Part shown: positions 18,386-27,307 of the stretch, piece by piece
Layout of the letters: each line of letters starts with the position of its first letter
How positions within the stretch are numbered: the stretch's first letter is position 1
Made by a program: the position numbers and the translations under genes
Source: Branchiostoma floridae
Taxonomy: Eukaryota > Chordata > Leptocardii > Amphioxiformes > Branchiostomatidae
Direction of reading: 5' to 3'
Length of the DNA: 44,671 nt
NCBI RefSeq assembly: GCF_000003815.2
Contig: NC_049985.1
Coordinates: 17,541,935 to 17,586,605 of the forward strand
Notes under the pieces: generated by a model
The model's database searches: none
The model's input: the letters and a program-made list of their open reading frames with translations, nothing else
What the model was told of the DNA's origin: nothing

Positions 18386-18642
18386 TCACGGTGAGTACAG
18401 GCTCCTGGTGGGGCTCTCCTCGCCCGTAACCTTCCCCGCGGCGGCGGCGGCCGTGAGGTTCCCCAGCACCGAGGCGTACGGCCCGCCGGCCGGGGGGAGC
18501 GTGTCGGAGCTGGGCGCCGTGATGGGCTGAAGCGTGTTCCAGGCAGACCCGCCGTGCGAGCCCGAGCCGCCGTGAGACCCCGACCCGCTCGGGGAAGGAG
18601 ACGAGGTGATGGTGGGCGCCGCGGCGGAGGTGGTCGCAGTGC
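18386..18642 (-). CDS. Phox2: Phox2 exon 4 (C-terminus)
   Basis: The acceptor TGTCTTCGGCAG lies just above 18642 and the stop TGA is at 18386-18388. The exon joins exon 3 in phase 1 (G|GC, Gly) and encodes the last 85 residues. These are a Ser/Thr/Gly-rich linker with a repeated GSGSHGGSGSHGGS stretch, then ITAPSSDTLPPAGGPYASVL near the end. The segment PPAGGPYASVL corresponds to the conserved C-terminal GGPFASVL motif of vertebrate PHOX2B. The alanine-rich run after it (TAAAAAGK) is short, unlike the long polyalanine of human PHOX2B. The end of the coding sequence is repeated 52 bp further on, around 18331-18341, including a second in-register TGA-like word. Confidence 0.85.
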
Positions 18643-19514
18643 CTGCCGAAGACACAGGGGAGGGGGCCCGTTAGAGATTTATCGAGACTAAAAACGCACG
18701 GAGGAAGAAAGAGGGGTAGACAATGGAGAAGATGCTAGGACAATATCAGAGAATCGACAGGCATGACACCAAGTGAAAAACAGAAAGCTAGAAGGGCGGA
18801 GAAAATCGGCTGCCAGATCCTCTAGTTTTCAAAAGGTCCAATACTAAAACTAACGGATAGATGGAATTAGAGAATGATATTTGAAAAATCCACTAAACGT
18901 CCTGGTCTTTTAAGAACACAGCATACAGACATCATTAAGTATCACACGATAATGTAATATCTACAATTTAAAATTATCGTTGACAACATCTCGATTATAT
19001 TACTGAACATGAAGGCCACAGTTTGCAAAAGCCCGACTTTTAGAAGTGCGTTATTAGATCCGAATACCTGCAAAGACTATCAAACCCACGCGCTCTGCCT
19101 GGCGCATCTACAAACAGCGTCGTGATAGCGGAAGGAACAGAAACGAAATATCCCGTAAAATTACAACCCTCAGAAAAACATGCAGCAATTCTAATAAGCA
19201 TTGGCAATGCCTCAAGTTCGTGCGTCCTAGTTTGTGAAATTCGGAACATTAAGACTCCATATTTGCTCCATTTTGAACCCGTATTGTTCAACCAGGATAA
19301 CCGCCATCCAACCCGCTACTTTCTTTCCACGAACTGTATCTGAGCGGAACTTGCTACCTGTAGAGATGGTCCCTGGAACCCTTCAGGTATAAGGTTGCAT
19401 ATCTACGCCAACACTTACTACTTGGAACGTACAACAACCTCCTGTACCAGTATAATTTTAAAAACTTGTGTATCAACGGACTTTAAGACCCGTAAAAAGG
19501 ACGTAAGACCCTAC

Positions 19515-19662
19515 CTGGAGTCGAAGACGCCGACGCCTCGCTTCCCGAGGAGACGTCTCCCTTCCCGGCCTTATCCTCCGCGTCCTTCTTCGCCTTAGCC
19601 TTGGCTTCCGTGGCGAGTCGCTCCTGCTTCCGGAATTTGGCCCGTCGGTTCTGGAACCAAAC
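19515..19662 (-). CDS. Phox2: Phox2 exon 3 (homeodomain recognition helix)
   Basis: The exon follows the acceptor TCCTATAG and ends CCAG|GTAGGG. It is 148 bp, phase 0 in and phase 1 out. It starts exactly at homeodomain residue 47 with VWFQNRRAKFRKQER, giving Q50 and N51 of helix 3, the Q50 paired-like DNA-specificity signature. After the homeodomain come a highly basic, Lys/Ala-rich segment (KAKAKKDAEDKAGK) and a Ser-rich linker (VSSGSEASASSTP). The intron between residues 46 and 47 is at the classic position for paired-class genes. Confidence 0.95.
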
Positions 19663-19970
19663 CTATAGGAGAGGAAATATGTAACTGTTAACGTTACATC
19701 AGTTACTACAGATGTATGTATCATGTGCGTTAGTTTATTACACAACTACACAGGTGTATGTATCCTCTCATTCCGTGGCGAGACGCTCCTGCTTCCGTAA
19801 CTTCCGAGACATGTACATTCCGTTTACTACATAACTACAAATGTATGTGTCCTCTTCTCTCAGAACTTTAACTCCATTTGGAACTTAACATGTACGGGGA
19901 ACGGAGTAAAAAAAAAATTCTGTAACAACTAAAGTCGGATTTTCTTACAACGAAATTTCCTCCCATATTA

Positions 19971-20305
19971 CAGTAGACTGCCCGATTGACCCACCCATTG
20001 ACCGTCGCCATCCTTATTCTAAACATAACATTGTAATGGCAGTCAAAATCCGACGCAAACTGGCCTATTTCGGCCCAAATTCGCGCTAGTAATAATAAAA
20101 AATCGATGAAAACCTCAATTTTGAAAATGATGCGGTCGTTATGGGTCCCAATTTGGGCCGGTCGCGGTCGCGTTGGCCAGGTGGTCGTTGAGAAAAGGTC
20201 GCTTAATGCTTACGTCAATGGGAAAAAAAATCGGGACCGAGAAAAAGCGGTCGAAATGGCCAGGTGGTCGCTGAGAAGAGGTGGTCGCTCGGGCAGGTTT
20301 GACTG
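19971..20305. mobile_element. MITE with CAGTMRAMCTGCCCGA ends and TA flanks
   Basis: The left end CAGTAGACTGCCCGATTGACC (19971) is inverted at the right as GCTCGGGCAGGTTTGACTG, and both ends are flanked by TA. The interior repeats GGCCAGGTGGTCG-type words. The ends and TA target resemble Tc1/mariner or pogo-type non-autonomous elements; the superfamily is an inference. Confidence 0.7.
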
Positions 20306-20668
20306 TACATAGATAGCTGACGTGTGTGTATTTAGAATAGACACTTGTTACTTTTCACTGTCTGTATCATTGCAATTAGCCTACGGGCATGGATTTGCAA
20401 ATAAATAAATAAATAAATATACAAACCTAGCATCGAAAAACATATCTGTTCTTTTATATCCACTATAACTAAAAGGCGAAGAAGGTGAATATATTCAAGT
20501 TTATTTTGTTTGGTATCAATGCGTCGTTCAACTGTACTTAGCCTAGTATGGCAAGAGAGTGTACAAAAAAAGTCTCCATCCATTCAGTAACATCGGCTAC
20601 AAACCCCGCGCGCCCCAACTGTGAACTGAGCAGTCTGTGTTTTCGGTTCTCCACCCACTGATCGCTCT

Positions 20669-20850
20669 CTGTCATCAGGATAATCTCCGTGATGTGTTTG
20701 TCGGCAAACAAGAATTATCATCCCACCATTCCGGTGATTAAACTGTGCTGGAGGACCCGAGTATTCATTAAAACTCTCCACACTGTTTGCTCAGTACGTG
20801 AGGAAACCTCCCGGCCCATTGTAGCCGTGTTTGTACCAGACAAACCGCCA
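20669..20850. promoter_or_regulatory. Phox2 intron 2 module A, duplicated at 21775-21962
   Basis: A ~180-bp block whose order of words recurs about 1.1 kb away: GTGATGTGTTTGTCGGCAAACA, AATTAT, GTGATTAAA, GGACCCGAGTATTCAT, AAAACTCTCCACACTGTTTG, TGTGAGGAAA-like and ATTGTAGCCGTGTTTG. The word TGTTTGTCGGCAAACA (20695-20710) is an imperfect inverted repeat of a forkhead-type GTAAACA/GCAAACA core. Ends show no inverted repeats or target duplications, unlike the MITEs nearby. Preserved word order with diverged spacers suggests a cis-regulatory module; this is inference. Confidence 0.35.
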
Positions 20851-21774
20851 CAGTCTGCGGTGTGTGTAACAGAATGTATCCATGTGGTCTGTAGCAACAA
20901 TGATTGTAACAACCCGCCCATCTGCGCGGCCTGATGACCATTTTGTGTGCCCGGAGTGCGACACGACTCCCCGCTGCCCGACATATTGTCACCCGACAGG
21001 TGGTCAGATAACATCTCTGCCGTTTTCATGCCTAAATCAACAAAAATTGCCCACAGGCTTAACACAGGCCATTATATGATATGAAAATAGAAACGATTCC
21101 TAAACCAGAAGCAAGAAAACTGTCATCTTTTAGAGTGGGCCAATTCCCGTTCTCTATATTTTCGACAATTCTACTACATTTTCTGTCGCAGAAAATTACT
21201 TGAACATGACAACGCTGCACTCACTACCGTTCAGGAGCGATCTGACGTGGCGAAATTGAAGAGTATCGAAATGAACAAATAAATAATAAATGTTACACCC
21301 CGAAATAAGGTTTACGCAACTTAATTTAAGGTATCGGTACGTAGAAGCTTGTGAATAACAAATTGTGGAACATCTGACGAATGTACATGTAGCTATTAGA
21401 GTCACGCGTTTATGAACGGACTCCTTCGGTAGTGACAGACATGAACAACACGTACTACCCCAGACAGCGGTATGGATTCCAACGAAAACTACTGCCTGCT
21501 GAATCAGGAACTGTCAAATTTTGACGCTGTTTTGCCGGAACATCTTAGTAGTTTATTTCAGACATTAACACAAACATAGCTGAGAGGATGCGCCTTCGTC
21601 AACGGGTCCTTTCCTTGGTACTGAACAGCACCGATGTATGAAGCGGTTTGGGGAAGCGCTGAGGGCATTGCTCTTTGTTATTTTGTGTCTTTCTTGAACG
21701 TGTGTGAAACGCGTGTAAGAGAATAAACAGTTAACTATGGTGTGTCTTTCTTAAACTACTGGCCAGATTCTTGC

Positions 21775-21962
21775 ACATACAAACATAATTCCCGTAATGT
21801 GTTTGTTGGCAAACAAAAATTATTGAATTAAGTTCTGAACCAATCTCGTGATTGAAAAGGGCACAAGGACCCGAGTATTCATGAAAACACTACGCAATGT
21901 TTGCTCAATATGTGAGTAAAATCTCCCGGTCTATTGTAGCCGTGTTTGCGTCAAGAAAACAC
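21775..21962. promoter_or_regulatory. Phox2 intron 2 module A, second copy
   Basis: The counterpart of 20669-20850, with TGTTTGTTGGCAAACA at 21800-21815 followed by AAAATTATT, GTGATTGAAA, GGACCCGAGTATTCATGAA, AATGTTTGCTCAATATGTGAG, CTCCCGG and ATTGTAGCCGTGTTTGCG. Divergence is substantial between the conserved words, which suggests an old duplication or selection on the words. Confidence 0.35.
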
Positions 21963-22397
21963 GTAGACCCTGGCTTGGTCGTTGTTGTGATCAGTAACTG
22001 TCGATGGCTCATTGCAGAAGGACACGCGCCTAAAACTAAACAATACACGCTCGCCTGTCTTTCTTAACACGCGCAACGTGAAGATGTATCAATTTGGCAA
22101 TCATTTCACAATACGGCACTTTGCTTTTACGTTTTACTTTAGTGTAGTATTTCTTGATGTCCATTTCCAATCAGTGTACATTGACAAAATGCTATATTTT
22201 CTTTTCTAGAATACTTTCTTTTATTCATATGAGAATAAGTGGTGATAAAGTGAAATTAACGGACCAGATTAACTAGATTTCCGCCAAATCACAGATGACC
22301 AATTCGGAATCGTTTCCAGCTGCGCGCCCCGTGCCGAACACACGGGTTGCGTCTGTTGGAGCACTTCCCAAATTACAGATCTGTAAACCCGGCAGAT

Positions 22398-22556
22398 AAC
22401 AAACAATACCCACCACTGATGCTTCCTTAACAAACAATACCCACCATGACCACGGGTGCTTTCTTAACAAACAATACCTCACAACAATACCCACCACGGG
22501 TGCTTTCTTAACAAACAATACCCCACAACAATACCCACCACGGGTGCTTCCTTAAC
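22398..22556 (+). repeat. ~30-60-bp tandem repeat in Phox2 intron 2
   Basis: Units built from TTAACAAACAATACCCCAC and AACAATACCCACCACGGGTG, about four copies with slightly varying linkers. Confidence 0.85.
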
Positions 22557-23261
22557 CACTCCGGCAGATTACATGGCAATCACGCCGATTATTGTATTAA
22601 CCACGAGCCACGCGTCCAAACTAAACAAACACTCTCGAGTCTTTCTCTGCCACTCTGCGTGATTAGTTATCAATCACTGCTCATCCCAGACTAAACTAAC
22701 ACCCTCCCCCACTCCAGGCTGCCGCCAAACAATTCACAGATAGCTGAACAGATTTTGAAGATAATGAATTCCTCCTTTTTGCTTATTCAAAAACGATTTA
22801 ATCTCTACAACTGGATAAAATTGAGGATTGACTTCCGGACGTTTCGAGTGACATCCATCACTCTTCTTCAGCGTCACTAGAATGACCGCCCGGAAGAAGT
22901 ATCTCAGTGTTTTGACCAGTCATAGAGATTGCATTAGATATTGTTTACCCTCACAGACATTTCTCTTTTTACGTTTTGTGCCTTTTGTTGTATTTCGAAC
23001 CATGCTTTTGCCTCGGACATCATATTTGAATCGTGGGGTCACACAATTTTGGTCACTACGATCGCTGTCTAGTGGGAAAGTGAGTATTTCACTGAAGCTG
23101 TGGCCGTGCGGTTTTCACAGAGCTCTCAACTAATTTCATTGATAAAAACGAATCTTTCCACGCTTTGTGTGTTTTGTTGTTTTTCTAGTCATACTTCTAC
23201 GTTTTGCATGATACTTCCGTTATAACGTCAAGGGTAACACACTCCAGTTGAGGAGTTTGAG

Positions 23262-23618
23262 ATCCCCATTTCCGAAACGGGAGGTTTGCGGAAACGAAAA
23301 AATAAAAGTCTTTACCGAGGAATACACACAAATTCTGCTGCTGACTATTTGTTTAAAGTGCTGTTGTTTTGTTGCTTTTCTTATAATATTTTTCGTTTCC
23401 GAAAGCTCCCCGGCCTGGTCTTTACCCAGGAATATACACAAATTATGCTGCTGACTATTTGTTTAAAGTTCTACTGTTTTGTTGCTTTTCTTATAATATT
23501 TTTCTGTTGTTTTGTTACTTTTCTTATAATATTTTTCTGTTGTTTTGTTGCTTTTCTTATAATATGTTTCGTCTCCGAAAGCTCCCCGGCCGGGTCCCGG
23601 GTTGGGAATTGGGACTTA
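23262..23618. mobile_element. Foldback element, GGCCGG..TTTGCGGAAACG family (copy 2, internally expanded)
   Basis: The left end CCCCATTTCCGAAACGGGAG and right end CCCGGGTTGGGAATTGGGAC pair as in the copy at 17825-18031. The interior has grown: GAATA(T/C)ACACAAATT(A/C)TGCTGCTGA occurs twice, and GTTTTGTT(G/A)CTTTTCTTAT followed by AATATTTTTC occurs four times. Short frames such as 23286-23636 simply translate the repeat. Confidence 0.7.
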
Positions 23619-23684
23619 AACAAACCATCAGCCTGACGTGTGTTTGTGCGCCACTCTGCATGATTAGGTACCAATCAGGGAGTC

Positions 23685-23975
23685 ACTCCGGTTAAACCGC
23701 CCCGCTCATTTACAGCCGGGGATTACATGCAGCACCGGAGGGTCAATAATAACCAGCCGGAGGATTGCATGCAGCACCGGAGGGTCAATAATAACCAGCC
23801 AGAGGATTGCATGCAGCACCGGATGGTAAATAACGCCGCTCACATCGTCATTACGGCATTACCGGGGCTCTGTGAGGTAATTAATTAGCAGGAGAATGTT
23901 CCCTCCCCTCCCTCTCCACTGCGCATGTGCGGCACGTGGCGGACAGACAGGGAGCGTGCGGCAAGGGGGAACTAT
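23685..23975. promoter_or_regulatory. Phox2 intron 2 module B, copy 1 (P2 homeodomain site and E-box)
   Basis: It contains CCGGTTAAACCG, an internal triplication of GAGGATTGCATGCAGCACCGG, then ATCGTCATTACGGCATTACC, GGTAATTAATTAGCAGGAGA and GGCACGTGGCGGACAGACAG. TAATTAATTA (23878-23887) is two TAAT half-sites in the P2 (TAAT-NN-ATTA) arrangement bound by paired-class homeodomain dimers; CACGTG (23933-23938) is an E-box. The same order recurs at 24145-24320 and 24492-24685. Regulation of Phox2 by this module is inference. Confidence 0.4.
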
Positions 23976-24144
23976 CAGCGGGATTCCTCTATCCATAATA
24001 TCGTTACGGTTAGGCAAAAGCTGTGCAGGGCATTCTATTTAGTAGAAAATGCCACAAAGTTAATCCTGAGGCATTGAGATATTTCCATACCTAGATAGCA
24101 GGTTATAAAGTGTGTGTTAAGCTTGTGACAATTTCGTTTGCCTC

Positions 24145-24320
24145 CCGGTTAAACCAACGCGCTCTTTTCCAGCCGGGAGGCTTAGAGTCAATCACTCTGC
24201 GGACATCGTCATTACGGCGTTACCGGCTGTATGGGAGGTAATTAATTAGTAGGAGAATGTACAGCCTCCCCCCTCCCACTCTGCGGCACGTGGCGAACAG
24301 GCCGGAAGCGTGCGGAATTT
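24145..24320. promoter_or_regulatory. Phox2 intron 2 module B, copy 2
   Basis: In order: CCGGTTAAACCAACGCGC, TTTTCCAGCCGGGAGG, AGTCAATCACTCTGCGGACA, TCGTCATTACGGCGTTACC, GGTAATTAATTAGTAGGAGA and GGCACGTGGCGAACAGGC. The P2 site is at 24239-24248 and the E-box at 24287-24292. Confidence 0.4.
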
Positions 24321-24491
24321 CAGTATCCATATCCTTACGGTTAATTAATAAGTAAAACCTGTACAATAGATTCCATTCAGTCGAACATGGCAGAAAAATA
24401 CATCTGAGACATTATTGCAGGCTCAAGAAGAAATGTCCCTTTACCTTTGTGCCAAATTTCATCTTATTCGATGGAAAAGAGCGCGTTGCTA

Positions 24492-24685
24492 TTCCGGTTA
24501 AAGCAACGCGCTCTTTTCCAGCCGTGAGGATTAGAGTCAATCACTCTGCGGACATCGGCATTACCGGGTCTCTGTCAGGTAATTGATTAATAAGCAGGAG
24601 AATGTAACCCCCCCCCCCACCCCCCACCCCACACACACACACACACACTGTGTGGCACGTGGCGAACAGACAGGGAGCGTGCGGT
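24492..24685. promoter_or_regulatory. Phox2 intron 2 module B, copy 3
   Basis: In order: CCGGTTAAAGCAACGCGCTC, CCAGCCGTGAGGATTAGAGT, ACTCTGCGGACATCGGCATT, GGTAATTGATTAATAAGCAG and GGCACGTGGCGAACAGACAG. The P2 site here is TAATTGATTA (24580-24589), so the half-sites are kept while the 2-bp spacer changed. The E-box is at 24656-24661. A C-run and CA-run (24608-24650) are inserted between them. Confidence 0.4.
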
Positions 24686-25297
24686 ATAGTCTGTCCCTAT
24701 ACAACTGTGATCTTCTGTGTGGTTGATTATGTATACTGGCGAGAAGAACTATACTCAGTTGATACATGTAACTGGGTACACCATTTAATTCTACTATGTA
24801 TGTTTAGCTCATACATTGTTGTCTATACTTTCCTGTTATGTGTCATACAGTAGACGACACGTACCAAGCTGTTTGGGCGATTCAGTTCATACAGTGCAGT
24901 ACAGTAGATTTGTCTGTAACCGGGAAATGCGCGAAAAGGACAACAAATCGCTCTGGGGCAGAAAATCTAGATGCCTCCATATTAAGATTGGGTACGCTCA
25001 ATATTAATGCTTTCAGCTAGTTTATGCAAAATTGTACAATTTTGTAACAGAAGTAACAGAAAACGGGTCCCTTCCGTGAACAAACTTCCGAATTTCTTTC
25101 GATATGTTTCACAGCTGCTTTTTTTTTCATCCACAGATATGTTCTTCCCTTATCGCCAGGGTTATCTACAGTTGACAAAACGCGCTATCTGAGCAGAAAT
25201 CAGGGGTTAAAACGCGCCCTTTCAGATGTAGATGACGGAACAGTTATCAGTGCGCTGTGCCATATGGTGGGCATAGGACCCCCTACCGCGGGCACAA

Positions 25298-25392
25298 AGG
25301 GGTTAACAAAGACATTGGTTGTCACAGGGTTAACAAAGACATTGTCTGTCACAGGGTTAACAAAGACATTAGCTGTCACAGGGTTAACAGGT
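25298..25392 (+). repeat. 29-bp tandem repeat
   Basis: About 3.5 units of GGGTTAACAAAGACATTG followed by a variable TCTGTCACA end, in Phox2 intron 2. Confidence 0.9.
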
Positions 25393-25660
25393 AGTCTCCG
25401 AGAAGAGTTCCGGCTCCGGATTTTTACGTATGTTTAGGCGTTTTCGTCGGGGTTTCTGATTATGTCCTCGGCCGATAGACATGAAGAAAGCGGAACAAAA
25501 TTGAAAGCCCGACTTCTGCTTGGAGAGTTCGAGGGTGCTTCAGAAAGTAATGCCATGGTTTTATAACAGGCTCATTTTTGTATGAGTAGAAATTTGGCAC
25601 AAAGGTAAAGGCATATATCCTCTGGATATTGAAATATCTCAATTTGTTTCTCAGGTTTTC

Positions 25661-25710
25661 TTGAACGCCAGCTCCTCGCGTGTGTAGATGTCCGGGTAGC
25701 GCGTCTGTAT
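25661..25710 (-). pseudogene. Decayed partial copy of Phox2 exon 2 (helix 2 region)
   Basis: Read on the minus strand it encodes [17 protein letters not shown], matching [16 protein letters not shown] of the true exon with His-to-Arg and Leu-to-Phe changes. It lacks the exon's 3' end and donor. It is the outermost of the donor-side partial copies. Confidence 0.8.
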
Positions 25711-25760
25711 CTCACAGGTAACACACCTATACTACACAGGTAACCCTACAGGTAACCCAC

Positions 25761-25834
25761 CTGTACTCTCGCCTCCGTCAGGTCTATCTTGAGCGCCAGC
25801 TCCTCGCGCGTGTAGATGTCTGGGTAGTGAGTCT
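25761..25834 (-). pseudogene. Partial copy of Phox2 exon 2 with an intact donor
   Basis: This copy repeats the last 72-74 bp of exon 2 with only about two silent differences and keeps the donor (CAG|GTGGGT). Its upstream edge reads TGTAGTACAG before ACT, which can serve as a phase-0 acceptor. If so it would be a 72-bp phase 0-0 exon for 24 residues ([15 protein letters not shown] through TEARVQ), a repeat of homeodomain helix 2 and the start of helix 3. Inclusion would keep frame but break the fold. Most likely it is a non-functional duplication. Confidence 0.75.
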
Positions 25835-25950
25835 GTACTACACAGGTAACACACCTGTACTACACAGGTAACACACCTGTACTACACAGGTAACACACCT
25901 GTACTACACAGGTAACACACCTGTACTACACAGGTAACCCTACAGGTAAC
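25834..25950 (+). repeat. 22-bp minisatellite at the Phox2 exon 2 donor
   Basis: Five units of CTGTACTACACAGGTAACAC plus AC lie directly against the donor of exon 2. Degenerate units continue at 25707-25757. The unit contains the CTGTAC word of the exon-donor junction, suggesting that the array grew out of that boundary. Confidence 0.85.
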
Positions 25951-25954
25951 TCAC

Positions 25955-26148
25955 CTGTACTCTCGCCTCCGTCAGGTCTATCTTGAGCGCCAGCTCCTCG
26001 CGTGTGTAGATGTCCGGGTAGTGAGTCTCCGCGAAGACGCGCTCCAGCTCCTTGAGTTGTGCCGAAGTGAAAGTTGCACTGATGCGGCGCTGTTTCCTCT
26101 TCTCGTGCAGGCCGGGCGGACCGTCGTGAAACAACTTGTACTGAGCTA
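25955..26148 (-). CDS. Phox2: Phox2 exon 2 (homeodomain helices 1-2)
   Basis: This 194-bp exon follows acceptor TTTACTGCAG and ends at GTACAG|GTGAGT; phase 1 in, phase 0 out. It encodes V82 to Q146: the conserved pre-homeodomain AQYKLF and LHEKRKQRR segments, then homeodomain residues 1-46 with [20 protein letters not shown] identical to vertebrate PHOX2. Phox2 proteins are DNA-binding activators that specify autonomic and branchiomotor-type neurons in vertebrates. Odd: homeodomain positions 5-6 (residues 105-106, bases 26075-26080) read Ser-Ala, whereas PHOX2 proteins have Arg-Thr; Arg5 normally contacts the DNA minor groove. The exon is flanked on both sides by partial copies of itself, so an assembly or haplotype error here is possible. 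Confidence 0.95.
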
Positions 26149-26198
26149 CTGCAGTAAACAACAAACATAAACATAAACAACAACAAACAAACAAACAA

Positions 26199-26276
26199 CA
26201 CTGATGCGGCGCTGTTTCCTCTTTTCATGCAGGCCGGGCGGACCGTCGTGAAACAACTTGTACTGAGCTACTGCAG
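26199..26276 (-). pseudogene. Partial copy of Phox2 exon 2 with its acceptor
   Basis: A 78-bp match to 26077-26154 with about two differences (TTTTCATGCAGG against TTCTCGTGCAGG). It has the acceptor CTGCAG and codes from the first residues of exon 2 to the serine at homeodomain position 5, then runs into AAC-rich intron sequence. If spliced it would hit non-homologous sequence without a donor, so it is probably non-functional. Confidence 0.8.
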
Positions 26277-26329
26277 GGAAGGAATAAACATAAACATAAA
26301 CAACAACAAACACAAACAACAACAACAAA

Positions 26330-26548
26330 CAACTTGTACTGAGCTACTGCAGGAAGCAACATACACAAACACCAACAACAACAAACATATAAACAACTTG
26401 TAATGCGCTACTGCAGGGAGCAACATACAAGCATAAACAACAACAAACAAACATATAATAATAATAATCAACGTGTACTGAGCTACTGCAGGTAAGAAAT
26501 AAACACAAAGTACAGTAGCAAACAAACAATGTTTACTGATCTACGGCA
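26330..26548 (-). repeat. Amplified copies of the Phox2 exon 2 splice acceptor
   Basis: A 23-24-bp motif covering the acceptor and first exon bases (CTGCAGTAGCTCAGTACAAG on the minus strand) occurs at the true exon (26131-26154), in the 26199-26276 copy, and again at 26330-26352, 26394-26416, 26469-26491 and, decayed, 26528-26548. The copies are spaced 57-122 bp apart in AAC/ACA-rich DNA. Each is a potential decoy acceptor upstream of the real one. Confidence 0.85.
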
Positions 26549-27307
26549 TAGAACCGGCAACAAACACAAACATAAAACACAGCAAACAGAAACAAACGTA
26601 CCTCTTAACAAACAAACAAACTAAAAAATACAAACAAACCTCCACCACAACAAACAGACTGTAAAGAAATTGAGTCAGGGTCTGATAAAAATCGCAACAA
26701 AACCTAGCCTGACTTCTCTAGCTTCCTGTAAGTTTGCATACAAAACAATGAAGGTAAGTCTGATCCACAGAAAACACATCTTCAATCATTCTTTTCCATT
26801 GAAAAAACTGGTAAAAATCACAGGAAGTAAAGGTCAAAACATTGAAAAATTATTGCTGTTGCCAAGACAGTACGAATGTAGCAGTAGCAAATTCGAAAGA
26901 ACTGCCAAAACATTCCAATGACACAAGCAGCGGCAGCCACATCACAATGCTAGCGGAAATATGCCGCGGTAGCGACGGAACGAAAAATAACCAACGCATT
27001 TGAAAAGTTCTACGAATTGTCTCAAATTTTGGGACATTTCGGTTGTCTCTAGCATACGACGGTGGGATCAACAGTTGAAATTTGCCAAATGGATTAAATA
27101 ATACGCGAAATAAGAGTCAAACAACTGGTTAAATTGTGGAACGGTCAGACGTTTCAGACAGACCGTCTTTCTGTTGTGACTACATGAAAATCTGGTCATG
27201 CCATGGTAACACAGCGGGTTGGAAACTGTGCTCCTAGAAATGTGGCCGATTTCATCTATTTTCCACCAACCATGCAGTCAGGTATAATTAACATATTTTG
27301 GCATCAC

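Noticed and set aside
26146-26529. Minus-strand frames with repeated AVAQYKLF words as a separate gene
   Set aside because: They are the amplified exon 2 acceptor and AAC-rich linkers read through; they contain no complete exon.
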